The translations under genes and the position numbers were made by a program. Positions 7,820 to 16,594 of a stretch of DNA of 64,000 nucleotides are shown here, piece by piece. Origin of the DNA: Halobacteriovoraceae bacterium (lineage in GTDB: Bacteria > Bdellovibrionota > Bacteriovoracia > Bacteriovoracales > Bacteriovoracaceae); the NCBI GenBank assembly GCA_020635115.1, contig JACKAK010000005.1, forward strand, positions 186,001 to 250,000, in the 5' to 3' direction. The notes under the pieces were generated by a model that was not told where the DNA came from, searched no databases, and saw only the letters and a list, made by a program, of their open reading frames with translations. How positions within the stretch are numbered: the first letter of the stretch is position 1; every line of letters begins with the position of its first letter.

Positions 7820-10231
7820 ATGGATAGAAATAAAAAAAAATTAAATTATATCGCTCTAGGTATTTTTACGCCACTGCTGATATGTTTTATAGGTCTAGCA
7901 CTCTATTGGAACTTCTCATTTTCGCTCAACCAGCAAAAAAGAAATATTGTTGTAAAATCGAATATTATCAGATTTACGATTAATACACATATTGAAAATT
8001 TAATTCGATCATTGAAAGATACTGCTAGTGACGATCGAGTGATAAACCTCTTGATGAAAAGAGATAATCTCTCTCAAAGTGAAGCTAACTTTTTAAAAGA
8101 CAAAAAACTTTTAGGTCTAGAGTGCAATGCATCCATCTACGACGATAAAGAGCAATTAATATTTGGTAAAAATATAGAATTAGCTCCATGGTCGCAAGAA
8201 ATTTTTAGTAAAAATGCACAATATTATTACGACTTTGTGATTTTAAAAGAATCGCAATATCTAAGAATTGCAGTACCAGTTACGGTAAGTACAAAAATTG
8301 TGGGAATACTCATTTCAGATATTAAACTGACTGATTTCTATGGACAATTGGAACTTCATCAAGTGATGCCAATTCGCTACTTCACAAAACACGGGATTGT
8401 TGAATTGCCTGATCAAATAAGTGATCAAGATTTTAAAGATAGTTCTGAAATCAAATTCAATAATGATCACTATGTGAAGTTCTATTACAATAGATATAAT
8501 TTTGGAAATGCCATCGAAGATAATCTGAAATTGGATATATTCATTGTATTGTTCATTCTTGCAATAGGTATGATTCTTTTTTATATTTTGGGGCAAAAAT
8601 ATTTTGTCAAAGAGTCTAGAGAATTAGAAGCAAAGACCATAGAATTAAAAGACCTCAACTATATTCAGGATGCTGTTTTGAATTCAACTTCAAATGCAGT
8701 TATCGCAACAGACTTAAATGGGACAATAACGTATTACAATAGTGAAGCGGAGAAGATGCTAGTGTATACATCTCAAGAAGTATTGCATCTTCTTTCAATC
8801 GATACTTTTTATAATACAAAAGAAAATGAAGATTATATAAATGAAGTTAATGAATGTTATGGAACGAATTTTAAAAAGGGAATAGACGCTATTTTATTCA
8901 AATCAAATATCACAAAAAAACCAGAGATCAAGGAGTGGACATTTACGCGAAAAGACGGAAGAGTCCTTCCGGTTCGTGTGACGAATACAATATTAAGAGA
9001 TAAAAAGGGAAATATTGCAGGTTTTTTAACACTGGCCGAAGATATTACAACACAAAAAAGGGCCAGATATATACAAAGTAAAGCGATTGAAAAAATTGAG
9101 CAAATGAGTGAGCTTAAAAGTCAGTTTCTTGCGAATATGAGTCATGAGATTAGAACTCCGATGAATGGAGTTATTGGGATGACCGATTCACTTCTTGAGA
9201 CTGAACTCACTTCGGAACAGAGGGATATGATCACGACGTTGAAAAAGTCAGGAGAAATTCTTATTAATATTATTAATGATATTCTTGATTTTTCAAAAAT
9301 TGAAGCTGGTAAGCTTGAAATAGAGTATAGAACTTTTAATTTAGAAGAAGCAGTTAATGATGTTTATAAAATCTTTTATCCAATGGCCCGTTCTCGAAAC
9401 ATTGACTTAACGCTTAATCTACAGGGAGCACCAGAGTATTTCTATGGAGATGAATTGCGTTTAAAACAAATCCTTACTAATCTAGTGAGCAATGCGATTA
9501 AATTCACATCTGAAGGATTAGTTAATTTAGAATTGAGTACATATCAATCGGACATAACGATTAAAGTTGTAGATACGGGTATTGGGATTCCAAAAGACAA
9601 GTTACGTTATATTTTTGATGCTTTCAGACAGGCAGATTCAACGATTTCAAGAAAGCATGGAGGAACAGGTTTAGGTTTGGCGATCTGTAATTCTCTTGTC
9701 AAATTAATGAAAGGAAAAATCAATATTAAGTCTAAATTGAATGAAGGAACGACAATAGATATTTCCCTGCCTCATGATCAGAGTAAGATTGATATGTCCA
9801 GAATTCATGAAGTCCATGAGTCCAAAAAAGAAGAAAGACTAGATTGCAAAGGCCTGAAAATTCTTTTAGTGGAAGATAATAAGATCAATCAAAAAGTAGT
9901 TACTAAGTTTTTAAGTCATTACGAGGTGGAGTTATCTGTGACGGAAAACGGAAGAGATGCAATTGATAAGTATAAAGAAGAGCATTTTGATATTATTCTA
10001 ATGGATATGCAGATGCCGGTTATGGATGGTATTGAGGCCACGAAGCTTTTGCGCAGTGAATTTTCTGATCGTCCCTATATCATTGCAATGACGGCCAATG
10101 CTTTCAAAGAGGATAAGCAGCGTTGTTTTGATGTAGGAATGAATGATTTTGTTTCAAAACCAATTTCTAAAAAAGCTTTTGAAGCAGCACTTAAAAAGTA
10201 CTATTCATCTAATATTTCTAAGTCGGCCTGA
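7820..10231 (+). CDS. Hybrid sensor histidine kinase/response regulator (Cache-like sensor, PAS, HisKA, HATPase, REC)
   Basis: 803 residues. There are membrane segments at about 12-34 and 238-258, enclosing a ~200-residue extracytoplasmic sensor domain of dCache-like character. A PAS domain follows (about 280-410, with a PAC-like end GFLTLAEDIT). The HisKA domain carries the phospho-acceptor His442 in NMSHEIRTPMNGVIGM, and the ATPase domain has the N box (NLVSNAIKF), G1 (DTGIGIP) and G2 (GGTGLGLAI). A C-terminal receiver has Asp729 in MDMQMPVMDG and the conserved Lys in FVSKPI. No output domain or Hpt follows, so phosphate presumably passes to a separate Hpt or the receiver is regulatory. AAGGAG lies 13 bases before the ATG, an unusually long gap; an in-frame ATT at 7811 would have normal spacing. 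No partner regulator is adjacent. Confidence 0.93.
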   Translation: MDRNKKKLNYIALGIFTPLLICFIGLALYWNFSFSLNQQKRNIVVKSNIIRFTINTHIENLIRSLKDTASDDRVINLLMKRDNLSQSEANFLKDKKLLGLECNASIYDDKEQLIFGKNIELAPWSQEIFSKNAQYYYDFVILKESQYLRIAVPVTVSTKIVGILISDIKLTDFYGQLELHQVMPIRYFTKHGIVELPDQISDQDFKDSSEIKFNNDHYVKFYYNRYNFGNAIEDNLKLDIFIVLFILAIGMILFYILGQKYFVKESRELEAKTIELKDLNYIQDAVLNSTSNAVIATDLNGTITYYNSEAEKMLVYTSQEVLHLLSIDTFYNTKENEDYINEVNECYGTNFKKGIDAILFKSNITKKPEIKEWTFTRKDGRVLPVRVTNTILRDKKGNIAGFLTLAEDITTQKRARYIQSKAIEKIEQMSELKSQFLANMSHEIRTPMNGVIGMTDSLLETELTSEQRDMITTLKKSGEILINIINDILDFSKIEAGKLEIEYRTFNLEEAVNDVYKIFYPMARSRNIDLTLNLQGAPEYFYGDELRLKQILTNLVSNAIKFTSEGLVNLELSTYQSDITIKVVDTGIGIPKDKLRYIFDAFRQADSTISRKHGGTGLGLAICNSLVKLMKGKINIKSKLNEGTTIDISLPHDQSKIDMSRIHEVHESKKEERLDCKGLKILLVEDNKINQKVVTKFLSHYEVELSVTENGRDAIDKYKEEHFDIILMDMQMPVMDGIEATKLLRSEFSDRPYIIAMTANAFKEDKQRCFDVGMNDFVSKPISKKAFEAALKKYYSSNISKSA

Positions 10232-10437
10232 TGTCCTTTATTTACTAAAGTCTCGGAATGTCAGATTTGGTGCTTACCTATACATTTTATATCCGGCCAA
10301 AATTTTCAAAAATCGCGAGTTGTGATACCAAATTACTGCAAGATTAAATGCTTTTTTCTTTACACTTTCAGTACAACGGTCTGCAATATCAACGACCTTA
10401 ACTTCATGCCTGTTCTTTTATCCGATTCAATACAACA
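10232..10437. other. Intergenic stretch between kinase and helicase genes
   Basis: About 200 bases before the helicase promoter hold no convincing gene. An open frame of 60 codons crosses the end of the kinase gene in another frame and lacks a ribosome site. I see no clear terminator hairpin followed by a T-run. Confidence 0.5.
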
Positions 10438-10466
10438 TTACACATTGGATCATTCGGAAATAATAT
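10438..10466 (+). promoter_or_regulatory. Putative sigma-70 type promoter of the helicase gene
   Basis: TTACAC (10438-10443) and TAATAT (10461-10466) are separated by exactly 17 bases; each matches its consensus at four of six positions. The expected start of transcription near 10473 lies just upstream of the helicase start at 10512. AT-rich DNA gives such matches by chance, so this is a moderate call. Confidence 0.4.
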
Positions 10467-10511
10467 ATAAAACATAGGCCAAATTCTACATAATTGAGTA
10501 GACTGCACGTT

Positions 10512-12557
10512 ATGATTTCATTAGCAGGACTAAACAAAGCACAGCGACAAGCAGCCGAAACAATTAAGGGGCCAGTACTCATCTTGGCCGGCGCAGGTAC
10601 CGGAAAAACTCGAACAATCACCTATCGGATTGGTCATATGGTGCTCAATTTAAATATTCCTCCAAAAGATATCTTAGCGGTTAGTTTTACAAATAAGGCC
10701 GCAAAAGAGATGCGTGAAAGGGTTCAAACTTTATTAGGAAAAAGTAGAACTCGAGGTATGACACTTGCGACTTTTCATTCCCTAGGTGTACAAATACTCA
10801 AAAATGAAATCACTAACCTTGGGTATCATAAAAATTTTTCAATATATGATACTTCTGACCAATTGAGCATCATTCGAGCTGCTTTAAAAAACTATTCTGC
10901 CGACAAGAAGGCCTATGATCATAAAATAATATTAGGTAAGATTGGACTTCTTAAAAACCATGGGATTTCAGAGAGTGAGTATGTTAATTCATTTCACTTT
11001 GATCCTGAATCTTCATATGATCTCGCGACGGAATATGCTTATAAATATTATCAGGAAAAACTTCGTTTTTATAATGCAATAGACTTTGATGATATATTAT
11101 TTTTAACGGTAAAACTCTTTAGAGAAAACCCTGAAATTGCCCATCGTTATTCTGAGAATTTCAAATATATTATGATTGATGAATATCAAGATACAAATAC
11201 TCTTCAGTTTCAGCTTGTTCTCGCTTTAACTTCGACTCATAAAAACCTTTGTGTTGTTGGAGATGACGATCAGGCAATCTATGCTTTTCGAGGAGCTGAT
11301 ATTTCTAATATTTTAAATTTTGAAAAATATTTCCCTGAAGCTAAAATTATTAAGCTTGAAGAAAACTACCGTTCTACGTCTCCCATTTTAAATCTGGCCA
11401 ATCAAGTTATTAAAAAAAATAAAAACCGCAGGGATAAAACCTTATGGTCACAAAATGGTAGTCAGCAAGTCCCACTATTGTGGGCAATGGGAGACTCGGA
11501 TCATGAAGCTCAAGTGATTGTCGATGAGATTGCCAAGTATCAATCTCAAGGCAAACACCTTGCAGATATTGCCATTTTGTATCGTTCAAAAACACAAGTT
11601 CCAGTTTTTGAGGATGAACTACGTATGCAAAATGTTCCTTATACAATTATTGGTGGACAAAAACTTTATGAAAAAAAAGAAGTCAAAGATTTGCTTGCTT
11701 TTTTAATGGTGATTCAAAATGTGAGAGATGAACTTTCTCTAAGGAGAATTCTCAATATTCCAAATAGAGGAATCGGTGTGGCCACACTGAATAAATATAT
11801 TGAAAAAGCTAATGAGCATTCAATTTCTCTTTTTCAATCACTTGAAGAATTTCCAGATATTGATCCGAAACGAAAACATTCAATTGAAGAGTTCACCAAA
11901 ATAATTAATGATTTCAAATCCATTTTTAGAGACAAAAAATTACCTGAAGCGATATCAATTCTTATCGAAAGAATTGATTTTTTTAAATTTATTGAAAAAC
12001 AATATGACAATCCTAAGCAAATTGAGAGAAGAAAAGAAGATGTCATGAGACTTATTGAATCTGCCGAGAGATTTGAAAAATTTCAGATGGAGCATGCCTC
12101 TCTGAAAACATTTATTGAAAGAATCGTACTTCAAGATTCTCAAGATAAAGAAAATGAATCTCAAGAAGATAATGATATAAGAAAGAATGAAGTCACTCTT
12201 ATGACTTTACACTCATCAAAAGGACTTGAGTTTCCCATCATCTACCTCATTGGCGTTGAAGAGGAGATTCTTCCACATAAAAAAGTAATCAAAGAGGGAT
12301 CAGACATTAGTGAAGAGCTTAGACTGTGCTACGTTGGAATTACAAGAGCGAAAGAAAAGCTAATCATGAGTTATTGTAAAGAGAGAAATCTTTACGGTAA
12401 AACCATTAAAAGGAATATTTCTCGATTTTTAATTGATTTAAAAGACAAAAATCTTTTTTTGGAACAAGACAGAACGACGTTTGGTCATTTGACAGAGGAA
12501 GAGGCCAAGAATTACAAAAAAGAATTCTTTAGTGGCCTCATGTCTTTACTAGATTGA
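10512..12557 (+). CDS. UvrD/PcrA/Rep-type superfamily 1A DNA helicase
   Basis: About 681 residues from the ATG at 10512; an in-frame TTG at 10494 is the alternative, and neither has a good ribosome site. The helicase motifs run in order: Q motif and I (LNKAQRQAAE, then AGAGTGKT), Ia (FTNKAAKEM), II (DEYQDTN), III (VVGDDDQAIYAFRGA), IV (LEENYRS), V (TLHSSKGLEFP) and VI (RLCYVGITRAKE). It is a 3'-5' translocating helicase expected to act in excision repair, mismatch repair or replication-fork maintenance. The protein ends soon after motif VI without the ~60-residue C-terminal tail of PcrA/UvrD, which favours a Rep-like or short PcrA-like member. Its 3' end overlaps the convergent gene by nine bases. 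Confidence 0.94.
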   Translation: MISLAGLNKAQRQAAETIKGPVLILAGAGTGKTRTITYRIGHMVLNLNIPPKDILAVSFTNKAAKEMRERVQTLLGKSRTRGMTLATFHSLGVQILKNEITNLGYHKNFSIYDTSDQLSIIRAALKNYSADKKAYDHKIILGKIGLLKNHGISESEYVNSFHFDPESSYDLATEYAYKYYQEKLRFYNAIDFDDILFLTVKLFRENPEIAHRYSENFKYIMIDEYQDTNTLQFQLVLALTSTHKNLCVVGDDDQAIYAFRGADISNILNFEKYFPEAKIIKLEENYRSTSPILNLANQVIKKNKNRRDKTLWSQNGSQQVPLLWAMGDSDHEAQVIVDEIAKYQSQGKHLADIAILYRSKTQVPVFEDELRMQNVPYTIIGGQKLYEKKEVKDLLAFLMVIQNVRDELSLRRILNIPNRGIGVATLNKYIEKANEHSISLFQSLEEFPDIDPKRKHSIEEFTKIINDFKSIFRDKKLPEAISILIERIDFFKFIEKQYDNPKQIERRKEDVMRLIESAERFEKFQMEHASLKTFIERIVLQDSQDKENESQEDNDIRKNEVTLMTLHSSKGLEFPIIYLIGVEEEILPHKKVIKEGSDISEELRLCYVGITRAKEKLIMSYCKERNLYGKTIKRNISRFLIDLKDKNLFLEQDRTTFGHLTEEEAKNYKKEFFSGLMSLLD

Positions 12558-13673
12558 TTTCTCATTTAACTCTAATTTCACAACGCCTTTTCTGATTTGA
12601 TGAGTGCAATCAATGTCCTTTACGATCAAATCACCAATGAATCTAAGTCCATATTTAGTGAGAGTACCACTTGTTTCAAACGAAAAACAATGATCATTTG
12701 TTTTTATTGTAAAATCTAAAACTGAGGGAGTTTGTAGAATTTGAAATTTATTAATTTCAATTGTACCTAATTCAGAAGAATAAACTTCGTTCCCCTTTCC
12801 GAATGATATATTCAGTTCTAGATTTTCAATTGATGATTTATCGTCAGTCAATTTTAGTAGAGATTGATTTGCTGTCCCTTTATCTTCTGAGCCGATGGAT
12901 GTGAATAAATACGTTATATTATTTTGTTTTTGAATGTCTATGAGCATATCTGTTACCATAGATTTGGCAAATCTTCTGTCACCTTCTAGCTTCGTTTTCA
13001 TATCGATAAGCTCTTGCATCTTGATATCAAAAGGTGCTTCAATTTCTTCACACTTGATATAGTCTTCTTCCTTCTGTTGATTTTGTTCAGGTGTAAAATC
13101 TGTAAATGTATATGAATCAATATCCGAACATTTTTCAGGTACACGTGATTTTGAACCATTTGAAAGACAATTATATAATTTTCTTCTTCCCTGACGTTTA
13201 GGCTCGTAACAAATATATTTCTCTAAATAAGGAGATACTTTTTCACTAATCTCTAACTTTAGAAGAGAGATATCTTTTTCAAGCTTTGAGAGTTGTAAAT
13301 ACAAATCATCCCTAATTTCACCTGCAAGTAGAATTACTCGAGTAATTATTTTTCTTTTTTCAAAATTGCTTGTATTTGGTTTAAAACTGACTTTAGGGAG
13401 CTTACTAAAAAATGGGTTTCCCCTATCATTTTTCATCTCTACAAAATACTTATCCCAAGACTTCGGGGCCTCAAATGAGACGCCATTTAATTCATCTTCG
13501 TTAGGAATGGCCAGAATAGTACCGGCCCTAAAAATTTCTTCAAAATCAAAGTTCGCCGTAATTCCTCGGTTAATTCCTGGATCATACAGATTTGATTTTA
13601 ATTTAAGATTTTCTGCCTCACGGCCACAAGATAATAAACCTAAAAGTATAAAGATTACTGAAATATTTTTCAT
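12549..13673 (-). CDS. Lipoprotein of unknown function (envelope operon, third gene)
   Basis: 374 residues. The N-terminus is a lipoprotein signal peptide with lipobox LLSC, so Cys16 would be lipidated. The following region contains a helical coiled stretch (about residues 115-235) rich in Lys and Glu, with a Cys-containing insertion, and a C-terminal beta-rich part. AGGA precedes the ATG. It is the last gene of a three-gene operon with a probable outer-membrane barrel and a helical-repeat periplasmic protein, with nine bases to the barrel gene. I recognise no family. A role in envelope assembly or transport alongside the barrel is inferred from context only. Confidence 0.8.
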   Translation of the reverse strand: MKNISVIFILLGLLSCGREAENLKLKSNLYDPGINRGITANFDFEEIFRAGTILAIPNEDELNGVSFEAPKSWDKYFVEMKNDRGNPFFSKLPKVSFKPNTSNFEKRKIITRVILLAGEIRDDLYLQLSKLEKDISLLKLEISEKVSPYLEKYICYEPKRQGRRKLYNCLSNGSKSRVPEKCSDIDSYTFTDFTPEQNQQKEEDYIKCEEIEAPFDIKMQELIDMKTKLEGDRRFAKSMVTDMLIDIQKQNNITYLFTSIGSEDKGTANQSLLKLTDDKSSIENLELNISFGKGNEVYSSELGTIEINKFQILQTPSVLDFTIKTNDHCFSFETSGTLTKYGLRFIGDLIVKDIDCTHQIRKGVVKLELNEKSI

Positions 13674-13682
13674 ATTTTTTTC

Positions 13683-14915
13683 CTAGAAAAACAGAGCAAA
13701 GTCTACGGAGGTTAATGGATCATTCACGACATTTTTCCCATCAATAACCCATGATTGATTGATTAAAAGTCTTAAGGGCACGGGAAACTTCTTTTCTTTA
13801 AAAAGAGACAAAGTGTCATAACCCAGAACGACCTGCGCAGCGTGCATGCGACTAAATGTCTCTTTTCCTAACAGATCATAACGTTCTTGCTGGTATTTAT
13901 CTCCTTGATACTCATCCCTGCTTTTATATTGGAAAGAATAGCCTACACCTGCATTAAATCCATTCTTATTGTATGAAACGGCAATTTGTTGCAAGACAGA
14001 GTCTCCAATATCTCTCACCACAACACTATCGATGTCATCTGATAAAGAACTTTTTGAATTTTTAGGAATCCTTCTCTCCACAATATCGGATAATTCCCAC
14101 GTCAATTGGGAGAGAGAAGAAAGTGTAATTGAATTTGTTAGAAAATAATCGTAGTGAAGACCAACTCCAACATCTATTTGTCCATCTCCAGTTGGTACAT
14201 CCGCAACACGATTAATATCTAATTCACGTCCTGTAGGCAGAGTCACTGAAGTGGCCAGAGTGATAGCATTAATCTTATTTTCGAAGGTATTGATCTTAGA
14301 AACGAGTTTAATATCACCGAGGTTAGTTTCTTTGTAATTTTGTAATTCATCATAGCCATATTCACTTAACTTACTCGGAATTGGACTATTTATTTTTTCT
14401 ACAAATTCTTCTGCTTTTACAACACTTTTTTCTTCGATTTTATTTTTTAACTCACTCACTTCATTAGGATTTATTGTATTCACTCCAACAATAATGTTCC
14501 TTGAAGTTTCAATTATCGGAATGGCCAATGCAAGGGTCACTTTTGAAGTAAGTCCATAGGCAATGACAGGTACGTAAGCAGACGCTTTAATATCGACTTG
14601 TCCAATAGTTTCTGTAAGAATCTGATCATCACTCTTTCCAAGATCCATAATCAAATTTTCAAGTGTAGCTGCTTTTGTTGCATCACTTTGTCCTGAAATC
14701 AAATCACCATATGTAACAGTCGTATTCAGTGCATCCCCAACGCCTACACTTTCTCCGCTATTTGAGTATTTTGTACTCCCATTTACGGCCAGCCCTTTAA
14801 AGGAGATATTTCTCACACCTTTTGGAAGAACCTTGGTTGAAGGTAAATCTATAGGGACCTTTAAAGTTCCGGCCAATACAGAAACACTAATAAATCCTAA
14901 GAAAAAATACTTCAT
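13683..14915 (-). CDS. Probable outer-membrane beta-barrel protein
   Basis: 410 residues. The short signal peptide (about 15 residues, MKYFFLGFISVSVLAG) is followed by a mature protein of alternating polar and aromatic strands typical of barrels, such as segments ending in YDYFLTNSITLSSLSQLTWEL and NGFNAGVGYSFQY. The last residues are DFALFF; a C-terminal aromatic residue is the usual beta-barrel insertion signal. A helical, charged insertion near residues 150-190 may be a loop or plug. It has a good ribosome site (AGAGGGGAAG). The family is not recognised precisely; the general layout resembles predicted transporters of the FadL/phenol-degradation MetA type. It is encoded between a TPR-like periplasmic protein and a lipoprotein. 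Confidence 0.8.
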   Translation of the reverse strand: MKYFFLGFISVSVLAGTLKVPIDLPSTKVLPKGVRNISFKGLAVNGSTKYSNSGESVGVGDALNTTVTYGDLISGQSDATKAATLENLIMDLGKSDDQILTETIGQVDIKASAYVPVIAYGLTSKVTLALAIPIIETSRNIIVGVNTINPNEVSELKNKIEEKSVVKAEEFVEKINSPIPSKLSEYGYDELQNYKETNLGDIKLVSKINTFENKINAITLATSVTLPTGRELDINRVADVPTGDGQIDVGVGLHYDYFLTNSITLSSLSQLTWELSDIVERRIPKNSKSSLSDDIDSVVVRDIGDSVLQQIAVSYNKNGFNAGVGYSFQYKSRDEYQGDKYQQERYDLLGKETFSRMHAAQVVLGYDTLSLFKEKKFPVPLRLLINQSWVIDGKNVVNDPLTSVDFALFF

Positions 14916-14933
14916 CTTCCCCTCTACTTAAGC

Positions 14934-15779
14934 TTAACAATCTTCATCATATTTTTCGTGTAAATCTTTATTTTCATCAAAATCTACAAAATCAAGTCTG
15001 GCCTCAGGAACAATGTCTGCGTTCATTTGGTTTAAGACATTATCATTTCCCTCAGATGATTCATAAATTTGAACAAATTTGTCATAAAGTTCACAAAAAG
15101 GAGCTGTTTGGCCAGCTTCAATATAGTTTTCCATCAAAAAAAGATTTGTTGTTAAATTTCTAGAAACTTTGATCGTTTGTCCATTGGGCAAGTTCACATC
15201 GACAAGAGTGTTTTCGTAAGCGGTTTTTTGGAAATTTAATCCTTCGATGGCACTTTTACCTGGAACCTTAATATAGGCCCGTCCGAGGATTCTCAATGCG
15301 CCATAATCAGATACTGTGATGTCAATCGCTTTTGACCAGTTAAGATGTCTTTCTAGCTCTGGCCAACGAAACAATGAACGGATTGGCCCTTTAATTTGTC
15401 CCCATTTCCCTAGATTCGCTGAGTATTGATAATAGGCCTCAGCGGCCTCTTTTTTATATTCTTCTTTGGCCGGAACACCATTTGAACTAATAAGTAATTG
15501 ATAGGCCTTCTTTGCAGCACTTACTCCATCTTCTAAGAAGTCGAGTTTTTTACGAATTCTTCCAATATAATAAAAAGAACGTGAAGATTTGTTGTAGAGT
15601 TTGGCCTTTTCTAAGGTGTTTGTTTCATCGGCCGCAAGTTTCAAATAGGCCTGAGCTGCAAGATATGAATTAATATCTTTTTCGCCTCTTTTTTTATAGA
15701 GTTTATCGGCTTCTTCAACTGTCGTTGAAAACACATTTTGTGAAAGAAGCAAAGTAAGCAAGATTGACTTAATTTTCAT
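14934..15779 (-). CDS. Exported TPR-like helical-repeat protein (envelope operon, first gene)
   Basis: 281 residues from the ATG at 15779, chosen over a longer open frame reaching 15845. AAAGGA stands seven bases upstream of 15779, a cleavable signal peptide starts there (MKIKSILLTLLLSQNVFS), and a strong promoter overlaps the longer extension. The mature protein is helical, with alanine/tyrosine-rich pairs (KKRGEKDINSYLAAQAYLKLA, then KAKLYNKSSRSFYYIGR) reminiscent of tetratricopeptide repeats. The C-terminus is acidic and ends in Cys. It heads a three-gene operon with an outer-membrane barrel and a lipoprotein, consistent with a periplasmic scaffold. No specific family is recognised. Confidence 0.85.
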   Translation of the reverse strand: MKIKSILLTLLLSQNVFSTTVEEADKLYKKRGEKDINSYLAAQAYLKLAADETNTLEKAKLYNKSSRSFYYIGRIRKKLDFLEDGVSAAKKAYQLLISSNGVPAKEEYKKEAAEAYYQYSANLGKWGQIKGPIRSLFRWPELERHLNWSKAIDITVSDYGALRILGRAYIKVPGKSAIEGLNFQKTAYENTLVDVNLPNGQTIKVSRNLTTNLFLMENYIEAGQTAPFCELYDKFVQIYESSEGNDNVLNQMNADIVPEARLDFVDFDENKDLHEKYDEDC

Positions 15780-15816
15780 TAAACATTCCTTTGTTAGGGT
15801 CTTTTGAATGTTCCCA

Positions 15817-15845
15817 ATTACATAGATATGTATTGGTTTTGTCAA
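15817..15845 (-). promoter_or_regulatory. Strong sigma-70 type promoter of the envelope operon
   Basis: Read on the minus strand: TTGACA (15845-15840), a 17-base spacer, then TGTAAT (15822-15817). That is a perfect -35 and a five-of-six -10. Transcription would begin near 15810, leaving about 30 bases of leader before the ATG at 15779. Confidence 0.65.
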
Positions 15846-15975
15846 TTTTATTTAAAATCAATCTTCCTTTTAAACTGATTCTTACAGACGCAAAGTGAAC
15901 GATTTAAAGCTGTACTGTGTCGTGCGAAAAAACATAAACCCCCTAAAATAAAAGAAAAAGTATAGGGAATATTCT

Positions 15976-16594
15976 ATGAAGATTTTTATCTATCTTGGCC
16001 TATTTTGCTTTGTATCATTAAGGGACTGTTTACAATACAATTTTGACAAATAAAATAAATTCTAAAAACATTTTTCATCTTAAACATGCTTTTGCAAAAT
16101 ATTCCATCAATGAGTCACTTGAGATTTCAGGAACATTACTTTTAAACTCAGGATTAGAATGTTCAAATTTACTTGATAATTGAGCAGCAAATATTCCTCA
16201 ATTTTGGAATGACTATCATGCCATTATTTTTGGTCATGAATATTTAATTACTAAAAAAATTCCTCTCCGTTTCAGACTGAGTTGGAGTTCACAAGTTGTT
16301 CCAAACCCTACGGCAAAAAATACGTTTACTGCTCCAGGTCCTACTATTGGTTACCACATTGGTTCAGGTTACACCTTATCTAAGAAAACTGAAATTAATT
16401 TTGCCCTTGATTATCTTTCTAATAGAGGAGAACCTGCTGATCACTCTGAAAAAACTAAATCGGCCAATGCAAGTGGAACGAGACTAGATGGTTTTTACTT
16501 AGGTGAATTCTTTCTGCCCTTTATATACTCTGGACAATTTCCTCGTAAGGACTTTGTGATAAAATTAATATTTAAAAAGACCATTAATCAGTAA
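15976..16594 (+). pseudogene. Decayed outer-membrane protein gene
   Basis: An ATG at 15976 begins a signal-peptide-like sequence (MKIFIYLGLFCFVSL), but that frame stops at about 16050. From about 16022 the next frame continues sensibly (YNTILTNKINSKNIF, then KHAFAKYSINESLEISGT), meets an in-frame TGA at 16181, and continues for ~136 codons in the same frame to TAA at 16592. The downstream part reads like barrel strands (RFRLSWSSQVVPNPTAKNTF, then GPTIGYHIGSGYTLSKKTE) and resembles the end of FadL/OMPP1-type or similar porins. One frameshift plus one nonsense change, with protein-like sequence on both sides, is the pattern of a recently inactivated gene. Its tail overlaps the end of the convergent LVIVD gene by eleven bases. 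Confidence 0.7.

Noticed and set aside
15780..15845. Longer N-terminus for the TPR-like protein
   Set aside because: The extra 22 codons overlap a TTGACA-N17-TGTAAT promoter and lack a ribosome site, whereas the internal ATG has both a ribosome site and a signal peptide.
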